Origin: Dehalococcoidia bacterium CG2_30_46_9
Lineage (GTDB): Bacteria > Chloroflexota > Dehalococcoidia > GIF9 > AB-539-J10
Direction of reading: 5' to 3'
DNA length: 7,205 bases
Assembly: GCA_001873005.1 (NCBI GenBank)
Contig: MNYE01000015.1
Coordinates: 1-7,205, forward strand
Position numbers and translations under genes: made by a program. Below, piece by piece: positions 1 to 6,035 of the stretch (the first letter of the stretch is position 1; each line of letters opens with the position of its first letter). A model generated the notes under the pieces. The model ran no database searches and was not told the origin of the DNA. It was given only the letters and a program-made list of their open reading frames with translations.

Positions 1-62
1 GGATTTTAGTGCGGAACAGAGGTAGCTACTTTTGCCCAAACTGCCAACCTAGAACTGTGTAG
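1..62 (+). CDS. mutM: Formamidopyrimidine-DNA glycosylase (Fpg/MutM), C-terminal end only
   Basis: This is the 3' tail of a gene that begins before the window. The reading frame starting at base 3 gives ILVRNRGSYFCPNCQPRTV and a TAG stop at 60-62. The pattern R-x-RGSYFCPxCQ is the second half of the C-terminal zinc finger of the Fpg/Nei family, where the last CxxC supplies two of the four zinc-binding cysteines and the finger contacts DNA. Fpg removes oxidised purines such as 8-oxoguanine and nicks the abasic site. The N-terminal catalytic proline and the first CxxC lie outside the window, so Fpg rather than Nei is inferred from the RGSYFCPNCQ wording. The few residues after CQP are normal for the family. 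About 20 residues are visible, so the call rests on the motif alone. Confidence 0.8.
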   Translation, partial: ILVRNRGSYFCPNCQPRTV

Positions 63-71
63 CAATGCCGG

Positions 72-107
72 CGTCTCTTGTGTCACTTAGAGATACACAC
101 TTAGACG
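72..107. other. Stem-loop in the mutM-tRNA gap
   Basis: The arms CGTCT (72-76) and AGACG (103-107) are complementary, and inside them TGTGT (79-83) pairs with ACACA (95-99), giving ten pairs around a 2/3-nt internal loop and an 11-nt loop. It starts 10 nt after the mutM stop. It could end or stabilise the mutM transcript, but no T-run follows on either strand, so it is not a typical intrinsic terminator. The octamer CACTTAGA occurs twice (84-91 and 98-105). Confidence 0.35.
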
Positions 108-114
108 TGGTGCG

Positions 115-141
115 GGATTCTTCGCCTGAAGCTCAGAACAA
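115..141. repeat. Degenerate short palindromic repeat remnant
   Basis: The stretch starts GATTCTTCGCCTGAAGCTCA and ends GAACAAC. It resembles the common dispersed repeat form GATTCTTCGC...GCTCAGAATGAC found between genes in many Chloroflexota and other genomes, with a few changes. CTTC and GAAG arms can form a small hairpin. It sits just downstream of the 3' end of the minus-strand tRNA gene, so it may lie in the tRNA trailer. Similarity was judged by eye. Confidence 0.4.
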
Positions 142-147
142 CAAAAC

Positions 148-219
148 TGGCAGCGACTGGACTTGAACCAGTGACCAAGGGCTTATGAGTCCCCTGCTCT
201 ACCACTGAGCTACGCTGCC
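148..219 (-). tRNA. tRNA with CAU anticodon (elongator Met most likely; Ile2 possible)
   Basis: Read on the minus strand, 72 nt fold as a full cloverleaf: acceptor GGCAGCG/CGCTGCC (7 bp), D arm GCTC/GAGC with loop AGTGGTA, anticodon loop CTCATAA, five-base variable region TGGTC, T arm ACTGG/CCAGT with loop TTCAAGT, discriminator A. The anticodon is CAT. The first acceptor pair is G-C, unlike the unpaired C1-A72 of bacterial initiators, so this is not tRNA-fMet. The anticodon stem GGGGA/GCCCT has a G-T closing pair and an A31-G39 mismatch next to the loop, which is slightly odd. The D arm and anticodon region also resemble tRNA-Ile2, whose CAU is modified to lysidine by TilS, so that identity cannot be excluded. 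The 3' CCA is not encoded; GTTTT follows. Confidence 0.93.
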
Positions 220-229
220 CTTAACCTTG

Positions 230-259
230 ATTTTAGCATTGACTACGAAGAAAAATCAA
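230..259 (-). promoter_or_regulatory. Promoter for the CAU tRNA
   Basis: On the minus strand a -35-like TTGATT (259-254) is followed after 18 nt by TAAAAT (235-230). The -10 is preceded by TGC, giving an extended -10 (TGCTAAAAT). The -10 ends 10 nt before the first tRNA base, so transcription would start a few nucleotides upstream of the mature 5' end, leaving a short leader for RNase P. Confidence 0.6.
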
Positions 260-283
260 ATCAGAAATTCTGGAATCTCGTCA

Positions 284-312
284 TGGATAAAACTATAACT
301 TTAGATTACAAT
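284..312 (+). promoter_or_regulatory. Probable promoter of the rsmI operon, leaderless type
   Basis: TGGATA (284-289) and TACAAT (307-312) are separated by 17 nt. The -10 ends 8 nt before the rsmI ATG, so the start site would fall at about 318-321, at or next to the initiation codon. No Shine-Dalgarno sequence precedes the ATG (the bases are TACCCGTT), which fits a leaderless transcript. The -35 matches only four of six consensus bases. Confidence 0.45.
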
Positions 313-320
313 TACCCGTT

Positions 321-1142
321 ATGTCTACCCTTTATGTTGTTGCCACCCCAATTGGCAATCTGGAAGATATTTCCTTGCGTGCCTTGCGCCTTTTGCAAGA
401 GGTGAAGCTTATTGCTGCGGAGGATACCCGAACCACACGCAAATTACTTAATGCTTATAAGATAAAAACTCCTGTAACCAGCTATCATGAACACAATAAA
501 CGAGTCAAGCTAGATTATTTATTACATTGTCTTGACGAAAAAGACGTGGCTCTTACTTCCGAGGCAGGTATGCCGGGGCTAAGTGACCCTGGCTACGAAC
601 TTATCGTTGCTGCTATTGATCATGGCATTCCTGTCGTACCCATCCCCGGTGCCTCAGCGGTGATAACTGCCTTGGTGGTTTCGGGTTTACCGACCGACCA
701 GTTTGTCTATCTAGGTTTCCTGCCTCGCCGTCAGGGACGGAGACGTCGGCTTCTTGTCTCTATTGCTAATGAGCCAAGGACTATAATAGCTTTTGAGGCT
801 CCACACCGTCTCAAGGAAACATTGGGTGATATTGAGGAAATTCTAGAAAATAGGAGGATAGCTGTTTGTCGTGAGCTCACCAAGATTCATGAGGAAATAT
901 TCCGGGGTAAAGTGAGTGAAGCAAGGGAACATTTCACCGAACCAATAGGAGAGTTTACTTTGGTTATAGAAGGGAGAACTGAAGAAGAAAACAAGATTAC
1001 TGATGAGACGGAAAGAGAATTACGGGAGCTTTGCCAGCGGGGAATTAGTGCCAAGGAGGCAATATCCCGGATTTCACGGGCTAGTGGTTTATCAAGAAGG
1101 AAACTTTACCAGACATGGCTGAATTTCAAGAAAGGAGGCTAA
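321..1142 (+). CDS. rsmI: 16S rRNA (cytidine-1402-2'-O)-methyltransferase RsmI
   Basis: RsmI transfers a methyl group from SAM to the 2'-O of C1402 in the decoding centre of 16S rRNA, working with RsmH (N4) on the same base to tune start-codon choice and fidelity. The 273 residues are near the usual 270-290. It belongs to the tetrapyrrole-methylase fold: ATPIGNLEDIS (8-18), AAEDTR (32-37), SEAGMPGLSDPG (80-91, the SAM-binding loop, here GMPG where GTPG is commoner), PIPGASAVITAL (107-118), LGFLPRR (131-137) and FEAPHR (158-163). The last 60 or so residues form the usual helical tail. The ATG at 321 opens directly onto the first beta strand (TLYVVATPIG), so no residues seem missing, although no ribosome binding site precedes it. 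It is the first gene of an operon with the zinc-ribbon gene and metG, and its 3' end carries the ribosome binding site of the next gene. Confidence 0.96.
   Translation: MSTLYVVATPIGNLEDISLRALRLLQEVKLIAAEDTRTTRKLLNAYKIKTPVTSYHEHNKRVKLDYLLHCLDEKDVALTSEAGMPGLSDPGYELIVAAIDHGIPVVPIPGASAVITALVVSGLPTDQFVYLGFLPRRQGRRRRLLVSIANEPRTIIAFEAPHRLKETLGDIEEILENRRIAVCRELTKIHEEIFRGKVSEAREHFTEPIGEFTLVIEGRTEEENKITDETERELRELCQRGISAKEAISRISRASGLSRRKLYQTWLNFKKGG
1133..1138 (+). promoter_or_regulatory. Ribosome binding site that sets the start of the zinc-ribbon gene
   Basis: AGGAGG lies inside the last codons of rsmI and 6 nt before the ATG at 1145. An earlier in-frame ATG at 1115 has no such site and would put the AGGAGG inside the gene, so 1145 is preferred. 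Confidence 0.8.
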
Positions 1143-1144
1143 AG

Positions 1145-1348
1145 ATGCGACGTGGTTGTATTGCTATGGGTAAGATAGAATGCGATGACTGTCATCGTGC
1201 TCTTAATTATGGGGAGCGCTATCTAGTAATTGGTGATGAGAAAGGTGAGAAAAAGCGTTTTTGTGTTGACTGTTGTCTTTCGCATGGTTATGCTTCATAT
1301 AGGGTGGAGAAGGGAAAAGAGACGATTACCTTTTTGCCAAAACAGTAA
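1145..1348 (+). CDS. Small zinc-ribbon-like protein of unknown function
   Basis: The product has 67 residues and is not one I recognise by name. Two cysteine pairs, C13-x2-C16 (ECDDC) and C40-x2-C43 (FCVDC, followed by C44), are 24 residues apart and fit a single zinc ribbon or treble-clef knuckle; H17 and H47 flank them. Between them is a charged hairpin-like stretch (YLVIGDEKGEKKRF), and the tail (YRVEKGKETITFLPKQ) looks like a beta strand. There is no signal peptide or membrane segment, so it is probably cytoplasmic. The start at 1145 is chosen for its AGGAGG; it begins 2 nt after the rsmI stop, and metG starts 3 nt after its own stop. Translation of all three is therefore probably coupled. 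A role linked to rRNA or tRNA is suggested only by position. Confidence 0.8.
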   Translation: MRRGCIAMGKIECDDCHRALNYGERYLVIGDEKGEKKRFCVDCCLSHGYASYRVEKGKETITFLPKQ

Positions 1349-1351
1349 GGT

Positions 1352-3094
1352 ATGAGTGAGCGTATTTTTATAGGTGTTGCCTGGCCTTATGCTAATGGCC
1401 CCTTGCATTTAGGGCATATTGCCGGTGCTTATCTGCCGGCTGATATTTTTGCCCGTTATCATCGGCTTAAAGGAAATGAGGTTCTGATGGTTTCAGGCAG
1501 CGACCAGCATGGGGCACCAATCACCATTCGGGCAGAGCAAGAGTCCAGATCGCCACGAGAAATAGCCGATAAGTATCATCGGCAATTTATAGATTGCTGG
1601 CAAAAATTGGGCATTTCCTTTGACCTATTTACTACAACGGGCACAGAAAATCACACTCAGGTTACTCATGATATATTCCTTACGTTGTTGCGTAAAGGTT
1701 ATATCTACCGGGATAAAATGCTTCAGGCTTATTGCCCCAAGTGTCAGCGTTTTCTTCCCGATCGCTATCTGGAAGGCACGTGTCCACATTGTGGTTTTCT
1801 TAAGGCTCGAGGTGACCAGTGCGATATTTGTGGCCGACCTCTGAACCCATCGGATCTTAAGGACCTTCACTGTTGTCTTTGCACCACGACACCACGATTT
1901 GAAGCTTCAGAGCATTTCTTTTTGCGGCTCAGTGCTTTCCAAGATAAATTGAGAGCGTGGATAAAGGAGCAGACTCATTGGCGGAATAATGTGCTCGGCA
2001 CTACCTGGAAATTTCTGGACGAAGGATTAAAAGACAGAGCCATAACGCGTGATCTGAATTGGGGGGTTATCGTACCGCAACCAGGTTTTGAGCGTAAGCG
2101 TATTTATGTGTGGTTCGAAGCGGTCATCGGCTATTTATCGGCGAGCAAAGAATGGGCAAAGTCACAGAGCAATGAGTCAATATGGCAGCCATTCTGGCAG
2201 GGGGAGAGTAAGAGTTTTTATTTTATTGGTAAGGATAATATCTTTTTCCATACTCTTGTCTGGCCAGCAATGTTAATGGGCTATGGTCCTGAACTTGATT
2301 CAGGATTGAATCTTCCTTACGATGTTCCAGCCAACGAATTCTTGACTATTGAGGGTCAGAAAATTTCTACCAGTCGCAACTGGGCTATCTGGCTACCCGA
2401 TTATCTGGAGCGATATGAGCCAGACCCAATTCGTTATGCTCTTGCGGCAAGTATGCCTGAGACCGGGGATAGCGATTTTTCCTGGGGTGAATTCCTGCGT
2501 CGCAATAATAATGAATTAGTAGCTACCTACGGTAATTTAGCTCATCGGGTTCTTACTTTTGCCTATCGCAATTTCGATGGAATTGTGCCCTCGCCCGGTG
2601 AACTTGATGAACAAAGTCAGAGATTGATTCACAAAGCTGAGGCTGTTCTGGACACTGTGGATAAGATGCTTTATCGCTGCAACTTTAAGGAGGCACTGAG
2701 AGAGGCAATGTCTTTGGCTCAGGAAGGTAATCGTTATCTTGATGAGCAAGCACCGTGGAAGAAGATCAAGCAGGAGCGGGAGGCTTCCGCCCTCTGTCAT
2801 TGCGAGGGGCGAAGCCCCGTGGCAATCTCTATTTACACTGCTTTATCCCTGTTATCAGCTTTGAAGACTATTTTCTACCCATTCCTTCCCTTCAGCTCTG
2901 AGAAGCTTCATTCCTTTCTTGGTTTCGATGGGAGCATAAAAGAAGTGGGTTGGACATTTCAATTACCGCTGCCAGGGCAAAAACTTCGGGAACCACAGCC
3001 ATTATTTGTGAAACTCGATGATAGTATTGTAACTCAGGAAAATAGCCGTCTGGGTACTCTCTTCAATGGGCACAGATTCACCAGCTTTCCTTAA
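1352..3094 (+). CDS. metG: Methionyl-tRNA synthetase, with an in-frame repeat insertion and altered C-terminus
   Basis: This class I enzyme joins methionine to tRNA-Met using ATP in the cytoplasm. Visible landmarks: the HIGH motif as HLGH (19-22); GSDQHG (49-54); a connective domain with four CxxC knuckles (C128/C131, C144/C147, C157/C160, C174/C177), the two-zinc arrangement; FIGKDNIFFHTLVWPAML (291-308); the KMSKS loop as KISTS (337-341), as in archaeal-type MetRS; and an alpha-helical anticodon-binding domain from about 380. No C-terminal EMAP-like tRNA-binding domain is present. Residues about 478-493 (ALCHCEGRSPVAIS) are encoded by a palindromic repeat and look like an extra loop. The expected end seems to be near KLDDSIVTQENSRLG (to 568); the last 12 residues are read from the antisense of a hicB relic. 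The ribosome binding site is poor (AAGG one base before ATG), so translation probably depends on coupling to the upstream gene. All catalytic motifs are intact, so it is likely functional. Confidence 0.95.
   Translation: MSERIFIGVAWPYANGPLHLGHIAGAYLPADIFARYHRLKGNEVLMVSGSDQHGAPITIRAEQESRSPREIADKYHRQFIDCWQKLGISFDLFTTTGTENHTQVTHDIFLTLLRKGYIYRDKMLQAYCPKCQRFLPDRYLEGTCPHCGFLKARGDQCDICGRPLNPSDLKDLHCCLCTTTPRFEASEHFFLRLSAFQDKLRAWIKEQTHWRNNVLGTTWKFLDEGLKDRAITRDLNWGVIVPQPGFERKRIYVWFEAVIGYLSASKEWAKSQSNESIWQPFWQGESKSFYFIGKDNIFFHTLVWPAMLMGYGPELDSGLNLPYDVPANEFLTIEGQKISTSRNWAIWLPDYLERYEPDPIRYALAASMPETGDSDFSWGEFLRRNNNELVATYGNLAHRVLTFAYRNFDGIVPSPGELDEQSQRLIHKAEAVLDTVDKMLYRCNFKEALREAMSLAQEGNRYLDEQAPWKKIKQEREASALCHCEGRSPVAISIYTALSLLSALKTIFYPFLPFSSEKLHSFLGFDGSIKEVGWTFQLPLPGQKLREPQPLFVKLDDSIVTQENSRLGTLFNGHRFTSFP
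2795..2829. repeat. REP-like palindromic repeat inside metG
   Basis: TGTCATTGCGAGGGGCGAAG continues CCCCGTGGCAATCTC. Arms ATTGC (2799-2803)/GCAAT (2822-2826) and GGGGC (2806-2810)/GCCCC (2814-2818) enclose a GAA loop, with a small GA/GTG internal loop. This is the widespread dispersed form TCATTGCGAGG...GCAATCTC, normally intergenic. Here it is read in frame as CHCEGRSPVAIS. Its presence in a coding region is directly visible; the match to the family is from memory. Confidence 0.85.
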
Positions 3095-3235
3095 CCCTTC
3101 TATATGGCACATGATAGCTTCTTTTGCATTAGCTAGGGCTTCTTCCTTCAAAATTAGTCTTGAGTCATTAGCCATTAGACTAGAGACTCATGACTCATGA
3201 CTGGTTATTATTGACTATTTTTTCGTGTATTCCAT
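3050..3235 (-). pseudogene. hicB: Broken HicB-type antitoxin gene
   Basis: On the minus strand an excellent ribosome binding site (GGAGGTGA) precedes ATG at 3235-3233 and the codons MEYTKK, a typical HicB opening, followed at once by TAG. In the same frame, from 3151 down to about 3050, the DNA reads LKEEALANAKEAI, then MCHIEGLRKAGESVPIEES. This is the C-terminal half of the HicB partial-RNase-H fold (pattern EEALxNAKEAIxxxxEGLRxxGExxP). Two in-frame stops and the repeat-rich block at 3155-3217 lie between, where an intact HicB would have about 30 residues of beta strands ending near LPGC. The gene is therefore a relic. No hicA toxin is seen upstream. The remnant overlaps the 3' end of metG on the opposite strand. 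HicB neutralises the HicA mRNA interferase, but solitary HicB-like proteins are also common. Confidence 0.75.
3155..3217. repeat. 63-bp repeat-rich block within the hicB relic
   Basis: The block is bounded by a 5-bp inverted repeat, TAGTC (3155-3159) and GACTA (3213-3217). Inside are two tandem copies of GACTCAT (3185-3191, 3192-3198) plus a partial GACT, and two copies of CATTAG (3166-3171, 3173-3178). Its length is a multiple of three, but it brings stop codons into the hicB frame. It may be a small dispersed repeat; no other copy is present in the window. Confidence 0.45.
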
Positions 3236-3239
3236 GGGC

Positions 3240-3247
3240 TCACCTCC
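3240..3247 (-). promoter_or_regulatory. Orphan strong ribosome binding site of the hicB relic
   Basis: GGAGGTGA on the minus strand, 4 nt before the ATG at 3235, is an eight-base match to the 16S anti-Shine-Dalgarno sequence. Translation from it would stop after six codons (MEYTKK). Confidence 0.65.
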
Positions 3248-3257
3248 CCTCTAAAAG

Positions 3258-3285
3258 GTTAAGGAGAAGATGAGGCTCCTTCAAC
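3258..3285. terminator. Possible bidirectional terminator between convergent transcripts
   Basis: GTTAAGGAG (3258-3266) pairs with CTCCTTCAAC (3276-3285), nine pairs with one bulged C and a 9-nt loop. On the plus strand GTTTTGATTT follows, and on the minus strand CTTTTAG follows. It is placed to end metG operon transcripts from one side and the ftsH-DUF1847 transcript from the other. The stem is only moderately stable and the T-runs are short. Confidence 0.4.
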
Positions 3286-3317
3286 GTTTTGATTTAGGGC
3301 ATGTTCATAACTGACTT

Positions 3318-4055
3318 TTAGCGTTTTTCGGGAGGCTGAGTCATGAGCCTGCCGTAATAAGGCGAGGAGGAGAGATAAATGGCAGCTAGGGGATTATGTC
3401 CAAATACTCTGTCCTTCACGGCAAGCACAGTCATTGGAACATGGCAATACCTAATAAATAAGCTATCATGCCCAACGCATAGCCCCAAAAGGATAGCTAA
3501 ATCTACTCCCTCTGAATTCAGGATTTCTGCCTGGGTAATAGGATTGCACATAGACTCATAATATAGTTTACCTTTTGGGCCTCCTATCATCTCTTCCCTC
3601 TTGACGCCTATTTTCTCCTTATCAATTCTCCCTACCTTACAGCAAACAGATATCACTTGAAAGCCACGGTTTTCCAACATCCTATCCAGAATCCGAGCTT
3701 CATTGCCTAGCCCTATGCAGAAAGCAATGCCTAGTTTGTTATAGCCCATTTTATGAGCAAATTGAATCGTCTCCTCCACCCTGGGAAATTTGGTCCTAAT
3801 TCCTAGTCTATCTCCGACCCCGCTAGGCACCCATTCATAGCACTCAGCTTCCTGTAGCGAAGCAAGACGGGCAAATTCTTTAATATCTTCTCGCTCATAC
3901 TCAGCTACAGCCTTTTTAATTACATCAGGTTTGAGCCTCATAGAGCAAATAGCTGGCGCCTCCTTTATGGATGGTGGCTCTGTGCCAATTTTATTGTACG
4001 GATCGCAGATTCTTTTGGCACACTTAGCACACATAGGATATAATTCCCTCTCCAT
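3318..4055 (-). CDS. DUF1847 family cysteine-rich protein
   Basis: The 245-residue product matches my memory of the DUF1847 family, soluble proteins of anaerobes with a presumed metal-binding role and no established reaction. An N-terminal cysteine cluster (C9-x2-C12-x4-C17, then C37) could bind zinc or an iron-sulfur cluster. The core has LGIAFCIGLGNEAR (108-121, with C113), the adjacent pair C138-C139, C170, and the family's most recognisable block GLCVGHDSLFIRY (191-203) followed by VKDRVFGHNPLAAIY (213-227). There is no signal peptide or membrane segment. The ATG at 4055 has a clear AGGAGG (4063-4068 on the minus strand, 7 nt away). It lies 36 nt downstream of the ftsH stop with no strong terminator between, so it is probably co-transcribed with ftsH. 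The many conserved cysteines suggest redox or metal chemistry, but that is inference. Confidence 0.85.
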   Translation of the reverse strand: MERELYPMCAKCAKRICDPYNKIGTEPPSIKEAPAICSMRLKPDVIKKAVAEYEREDIKEFARLASLQEAECYEWVPSGVGDRLGIRTKFPRVEETIQFAHKMGYNKLGIAFCIGLGNEARILDRMLENRGFQVISVCCKVGRIDKEKIGVKREEMIGGPKGKLYYESMCNPITQAEILNSEGVDLAILLGLCVGHDSLFIRYCHVPMTVLAVKDRVFGHNPLAAIYLSSSPYYGRLMTQPPEKR

Positions 4056-4091
4056 TTTCCTTCCTCCTTTCTCTAATTTAAGAAATTAACT

Positions 4092-5918
4092 TCAGCAACT
4101 TAGGCTAGGTTGTGGGGTTAGCCCTTCAAATAGCTTGTTGAGCTCAGGTTCTTCCAAAGTTTCCCGAGCAATAAGTTGCTCAGCTATTTCCTTTAGCTTG
4201 GCTTTGTTCGAAACGAGGATTTTCTTAGCAGTATTGTAGGCATTCTGGATTATATTATGCACCTCTTCATCAATCTCTTGGGCTATTTTCTCGCTGTAAT
4301 CTCTCTGTTCGGTAATCTCACGACCCAAGAAAACGAGTTCTTGTCTTTGCCCAAAAGTCCGTGGTCCCAATTTTTCGCTCATGCCGAATTCGGTAACCAT
4401 CTTCCTCGCTAACTTGGTTGCCTCTTCCAGGTCATTTTGTGCTCCCGTACTTATCTCCCCAAAGGTTATCTCTTCAGCAATGTGTCCACCAAAAGTGACA
4501 GCTAATCTATCGTCAAATTGAGACTTGGTCCACAGATGGCGGTCTTCTGTAGGCAAAAAGCGTGTCCAGCCTCCCATAATACCACGAGCAATTATGGAGA
4601 CTTTGTGCACCGGGTCAGCATTAGGCAACATTCTGGCAGTTAAGGCGTGTCCACTTTCGTGATAAGCAATTATTTCCTTTTCCTTTGGGGATATTATGCG
4701 GCTTTTCCTTTCTGGGCCAGCAATAACTCGGTCGGCAGCATCTTCAAGTTCCTTTAGCGTAATACTCTTAAGACTACGGCGGGCGGCTAAAATAGCTGCT
4801 TCATTAATTACATTGGCCAGGTCAGCACCACTGAAGCCCGGTGTTTCTTTAGCCAAGGTTTCCATGTTGACCTCTTTAGCCAGTGGTTTGTTTTTAGCAT
4901 GTACTTCCAGGATAGCCTTGCGTCCTTGAATATCAGGCAGGTCAATAACGATGTGGCGGTCAAAGCGTCCCGGACGTAATAGTGCCGGGTCAAGAATATC
5001 CGGGCGGTTAGTAGCTGCCATGACAATGATATTAGTATTGGTGTCAAAACCGTCCATTTCAGCCAGGATTTGATTTAAAGTTTGCTCTCTTTCGTCATGT
5101 CCACCGCCCAAGCCGGCACCACGATGTCTTCCCACAGCATCAATTTCGTCAATAAATATAAGGCTGGGGGCGTTACGCTTAGCTTGCTCAAACAAGTCTC
5201 TAACTCGAGCCGCACCGACACCGACAAACATCTCTACGAACTCGCTGCCATTCATGGAGTAGAATGGTACTTTAGCTTCCCCGGCTATAGCTTTGGCTAA
5301 TAAAGTTTTGCCTGTTCCCGGTGGCCCCACAAGGAGCACACCGCGAGGTACGCGTCCCCCTAAAACGCTGAATTTCTCGGGGTGCCCCAAGAATTCCACT
5401 ATTTCCTGAACTTCTTCTTTTGCTTCATCAACCCCCGCCACATCGGCAAAAGTTACCGTGGGTTTATCACCGCGAGTCAATCGGGCGCGACTTTTCGTGA
5501 AATCAAAGGCTTGGGAGCCAACTCCACGGGCAGAACGGAAAAGGAAAAAGAATAACCCCCCGACTAACATAATAGGTAAGACAATTTGTAAAGCTATCAT
5601 GCCCCAGTCAGTGCTAGCAGGTTTAACAGAAACAATGTTAGGGTCTATTCCTTCATCTTTGAGTAAATCGCGTAACTCGATTGTAGTGCCGCTGAAACCG
5701 GTTTTGTATACAGCCTTGCCATCTTTTAAGGCAATAATCACAGTATTACTTGCATCCTGTTGGATAATATCAATTTGCTCTTGCTTAACTTTTTCGATAA
5801 ATGCACCGATACTATCCACTTCTTCGGGGCCGCCACGGGGCAAAAAAGCAAATAACAAAGATATCACCACTACCATGAGTAGGAGGTAGAAAAATCCACT
5901 ATGCCATGTAGATTTCAT
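4092..5918 (-). CDS. ftsH: ATP-dependent zinc metalloprotease FtsH
   Basis: FtsH is a membrane-anchored hexamer that unfolds and degrades misassembled membrane proteins and short-lived cytoplasmic regulators. The 608 residues are a normal length. In order: membrane helix 1 (about 8-26), the extracytoplasmic FtsH_ext domain (about 30-103), membrane helix 2 (about 107-127), and the AAA+ module with Walker A GPPGTGKT (198-205), pore loop MFVGVG (230-235), Walker B LIFIDEID (253-260) and second region of homology with arginine fingers R315 and R318. The M41 peptidase has HESGH (420-424) and the third zinc ligand D496 in TGAQND. All catalytic residues are present. The ATG at 5918 leads straight into the first membrane helix, but no Shine-Dalgarno sequence precedes it; a TATAAT box 8 nt upstream suggests a leaderless mRNA. 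DUF1847 follows downstream. The tail TPQPSLSC is short and variable, as usual for the family. Confidence 0.98.
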   Translation of the reverse strand: MKSTWHSGFFYLLLMVVVISLLFAFLPRGGPEEVDSIGAFIEKVKQEQIDIIQQDASNTVIIALKDGKAVYKTGFSGTTIELRDLLKDEGIDPNIVSVKPASTDWGMIALQIVLPIMLVGGLFFFLFRSARGVGSQAFDFTKSRARLTRGDKPTVTFADVAGVDEAKEEVQEIVEFLGHPEKFSVLGGRVPRGVLLVGPPGTGKTLLAKAIAGEAKVPFYSMNGSEFVEMFVGVGAARVRDLFEQAKRNAPSLIFIDEIDAVGRHRGAGLGGGHDEREQTLNQILAEMDGFDTNTNIIVMAATNRPDILDPALLRPGRFDRHIVIDLPDIQGRKAILEVHAKNKPLAKEVNMETLAKETPGFSGADLANVINEAAILAARRSLKSITLKELEDAADRVIAGPERKSRIISPKEKEIIAYHESGHALTARMLPNADPVHKVSIIARGIMGGWTRFLPTEDRHLWTKSQFDDRLAVTFGGHIAEEITFGEISTGAQNDLEEATKLARKMVTEFGMSEKLGPRTFGQRQELVFLGREITEQRDYSEKIAQEIDEEVHNIIQNAYNTAKKILVSNKAKLKEIAEQLIARETLEEPELNKLFEGLTPQPSLSC

Positions 5919-5926
5919 AATGCTTT

Positions 5927-5935
5927 ATTATATCA
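5927..5935 (-). promoter_or_regulatory. Extended -10 promoter of ftsH, leaderless type
   Basis: On the minus strand TGATATAAT (5935-5927) is a perfect TATAAT with the extended -10 TG. Only 8 nt (AAAGCATT) separate it from the ftsH ATG, so transcription should start within a few bases of the initiation codon. No good -35 hexamer is seen at the normal spacing, which an extended -10 can compensate for. Confidence 0.65.
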
Positions 5936-5979
5936 AAAATACTACAAATAGAAAAACCAACCTGCTTGTGATTGTTTAT

Positions 5980-6005
5980 TTGTCACCCTGACAGGAAGCA
6001 AAGGG
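5980..6005. repeat. Degenerate dispersed repeat, copy 1
   Basis: TTGTCACCCTGACAGGAAGC followed by AAAGGG looks like a worn TGTCACCCTGAGCGAAGCGAAGGG repeat; CCCT (5986-5989) and AGGG (6002-6005) can form the base of a hairpin. It lies in the 117-bp gap between the TIM-barrel gene and the ftsH promoter. A related copy is at 6948-6970. Confidence 0.4.
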
Positions 6006-6035
6006 CTCAGAAGTTAAACGGGCTGGCATTACTTC

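Noticed and set aside
1..110. Possible 3' part of a tmRNA (GTAGCAATGCCGG and GACGTGG resemble tmRNA 3' sequence).
   Set aside because: The same bases encode a clear Fpg C-terminal zinc finger up to the stop at 62, and no tRNA-like T arm or acceptor end follows.
1115..1144. Earlier in-frame ATG at 1115 for the zinc-ribbon gene.
   Set aside because: It overlaps rsmI by 28 nt with no ribosome binding site, whereas the ATG at 1145 has AGGAGG at ideal spacing.
3002..3175. A possible intact short gene on the minus strand starting at ATG 3175 (MANDSRLILKEEALANAKEA...).
   Set aside because: The first residues come from the repeat block, no ribosome binding site precedes this ATG, and the C-terminus after about 3050 is antisense metG; it is better read as part of the hicB relic.
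3379..3561. A 60-codon plus-strand open frame.
   Set aside because: It is the complement of the conserved GLCVGHDSLF region of the DUF1847 gene.
4056..4091. AT-rich inverted repeat (TTAATTT/AAATTAG) between ftsH and the DUF1847 gene as a terminator.
   Set aside because: The stem is short, AT-only and followed by the AGGAGG of the next gene, with no T-run.
5458..5889. A 143-codon open frame on the plus strand.
   Set aside because: It is antisense to the N-terminal part of ftsH, has low-complexity basic content and matches no family I know.
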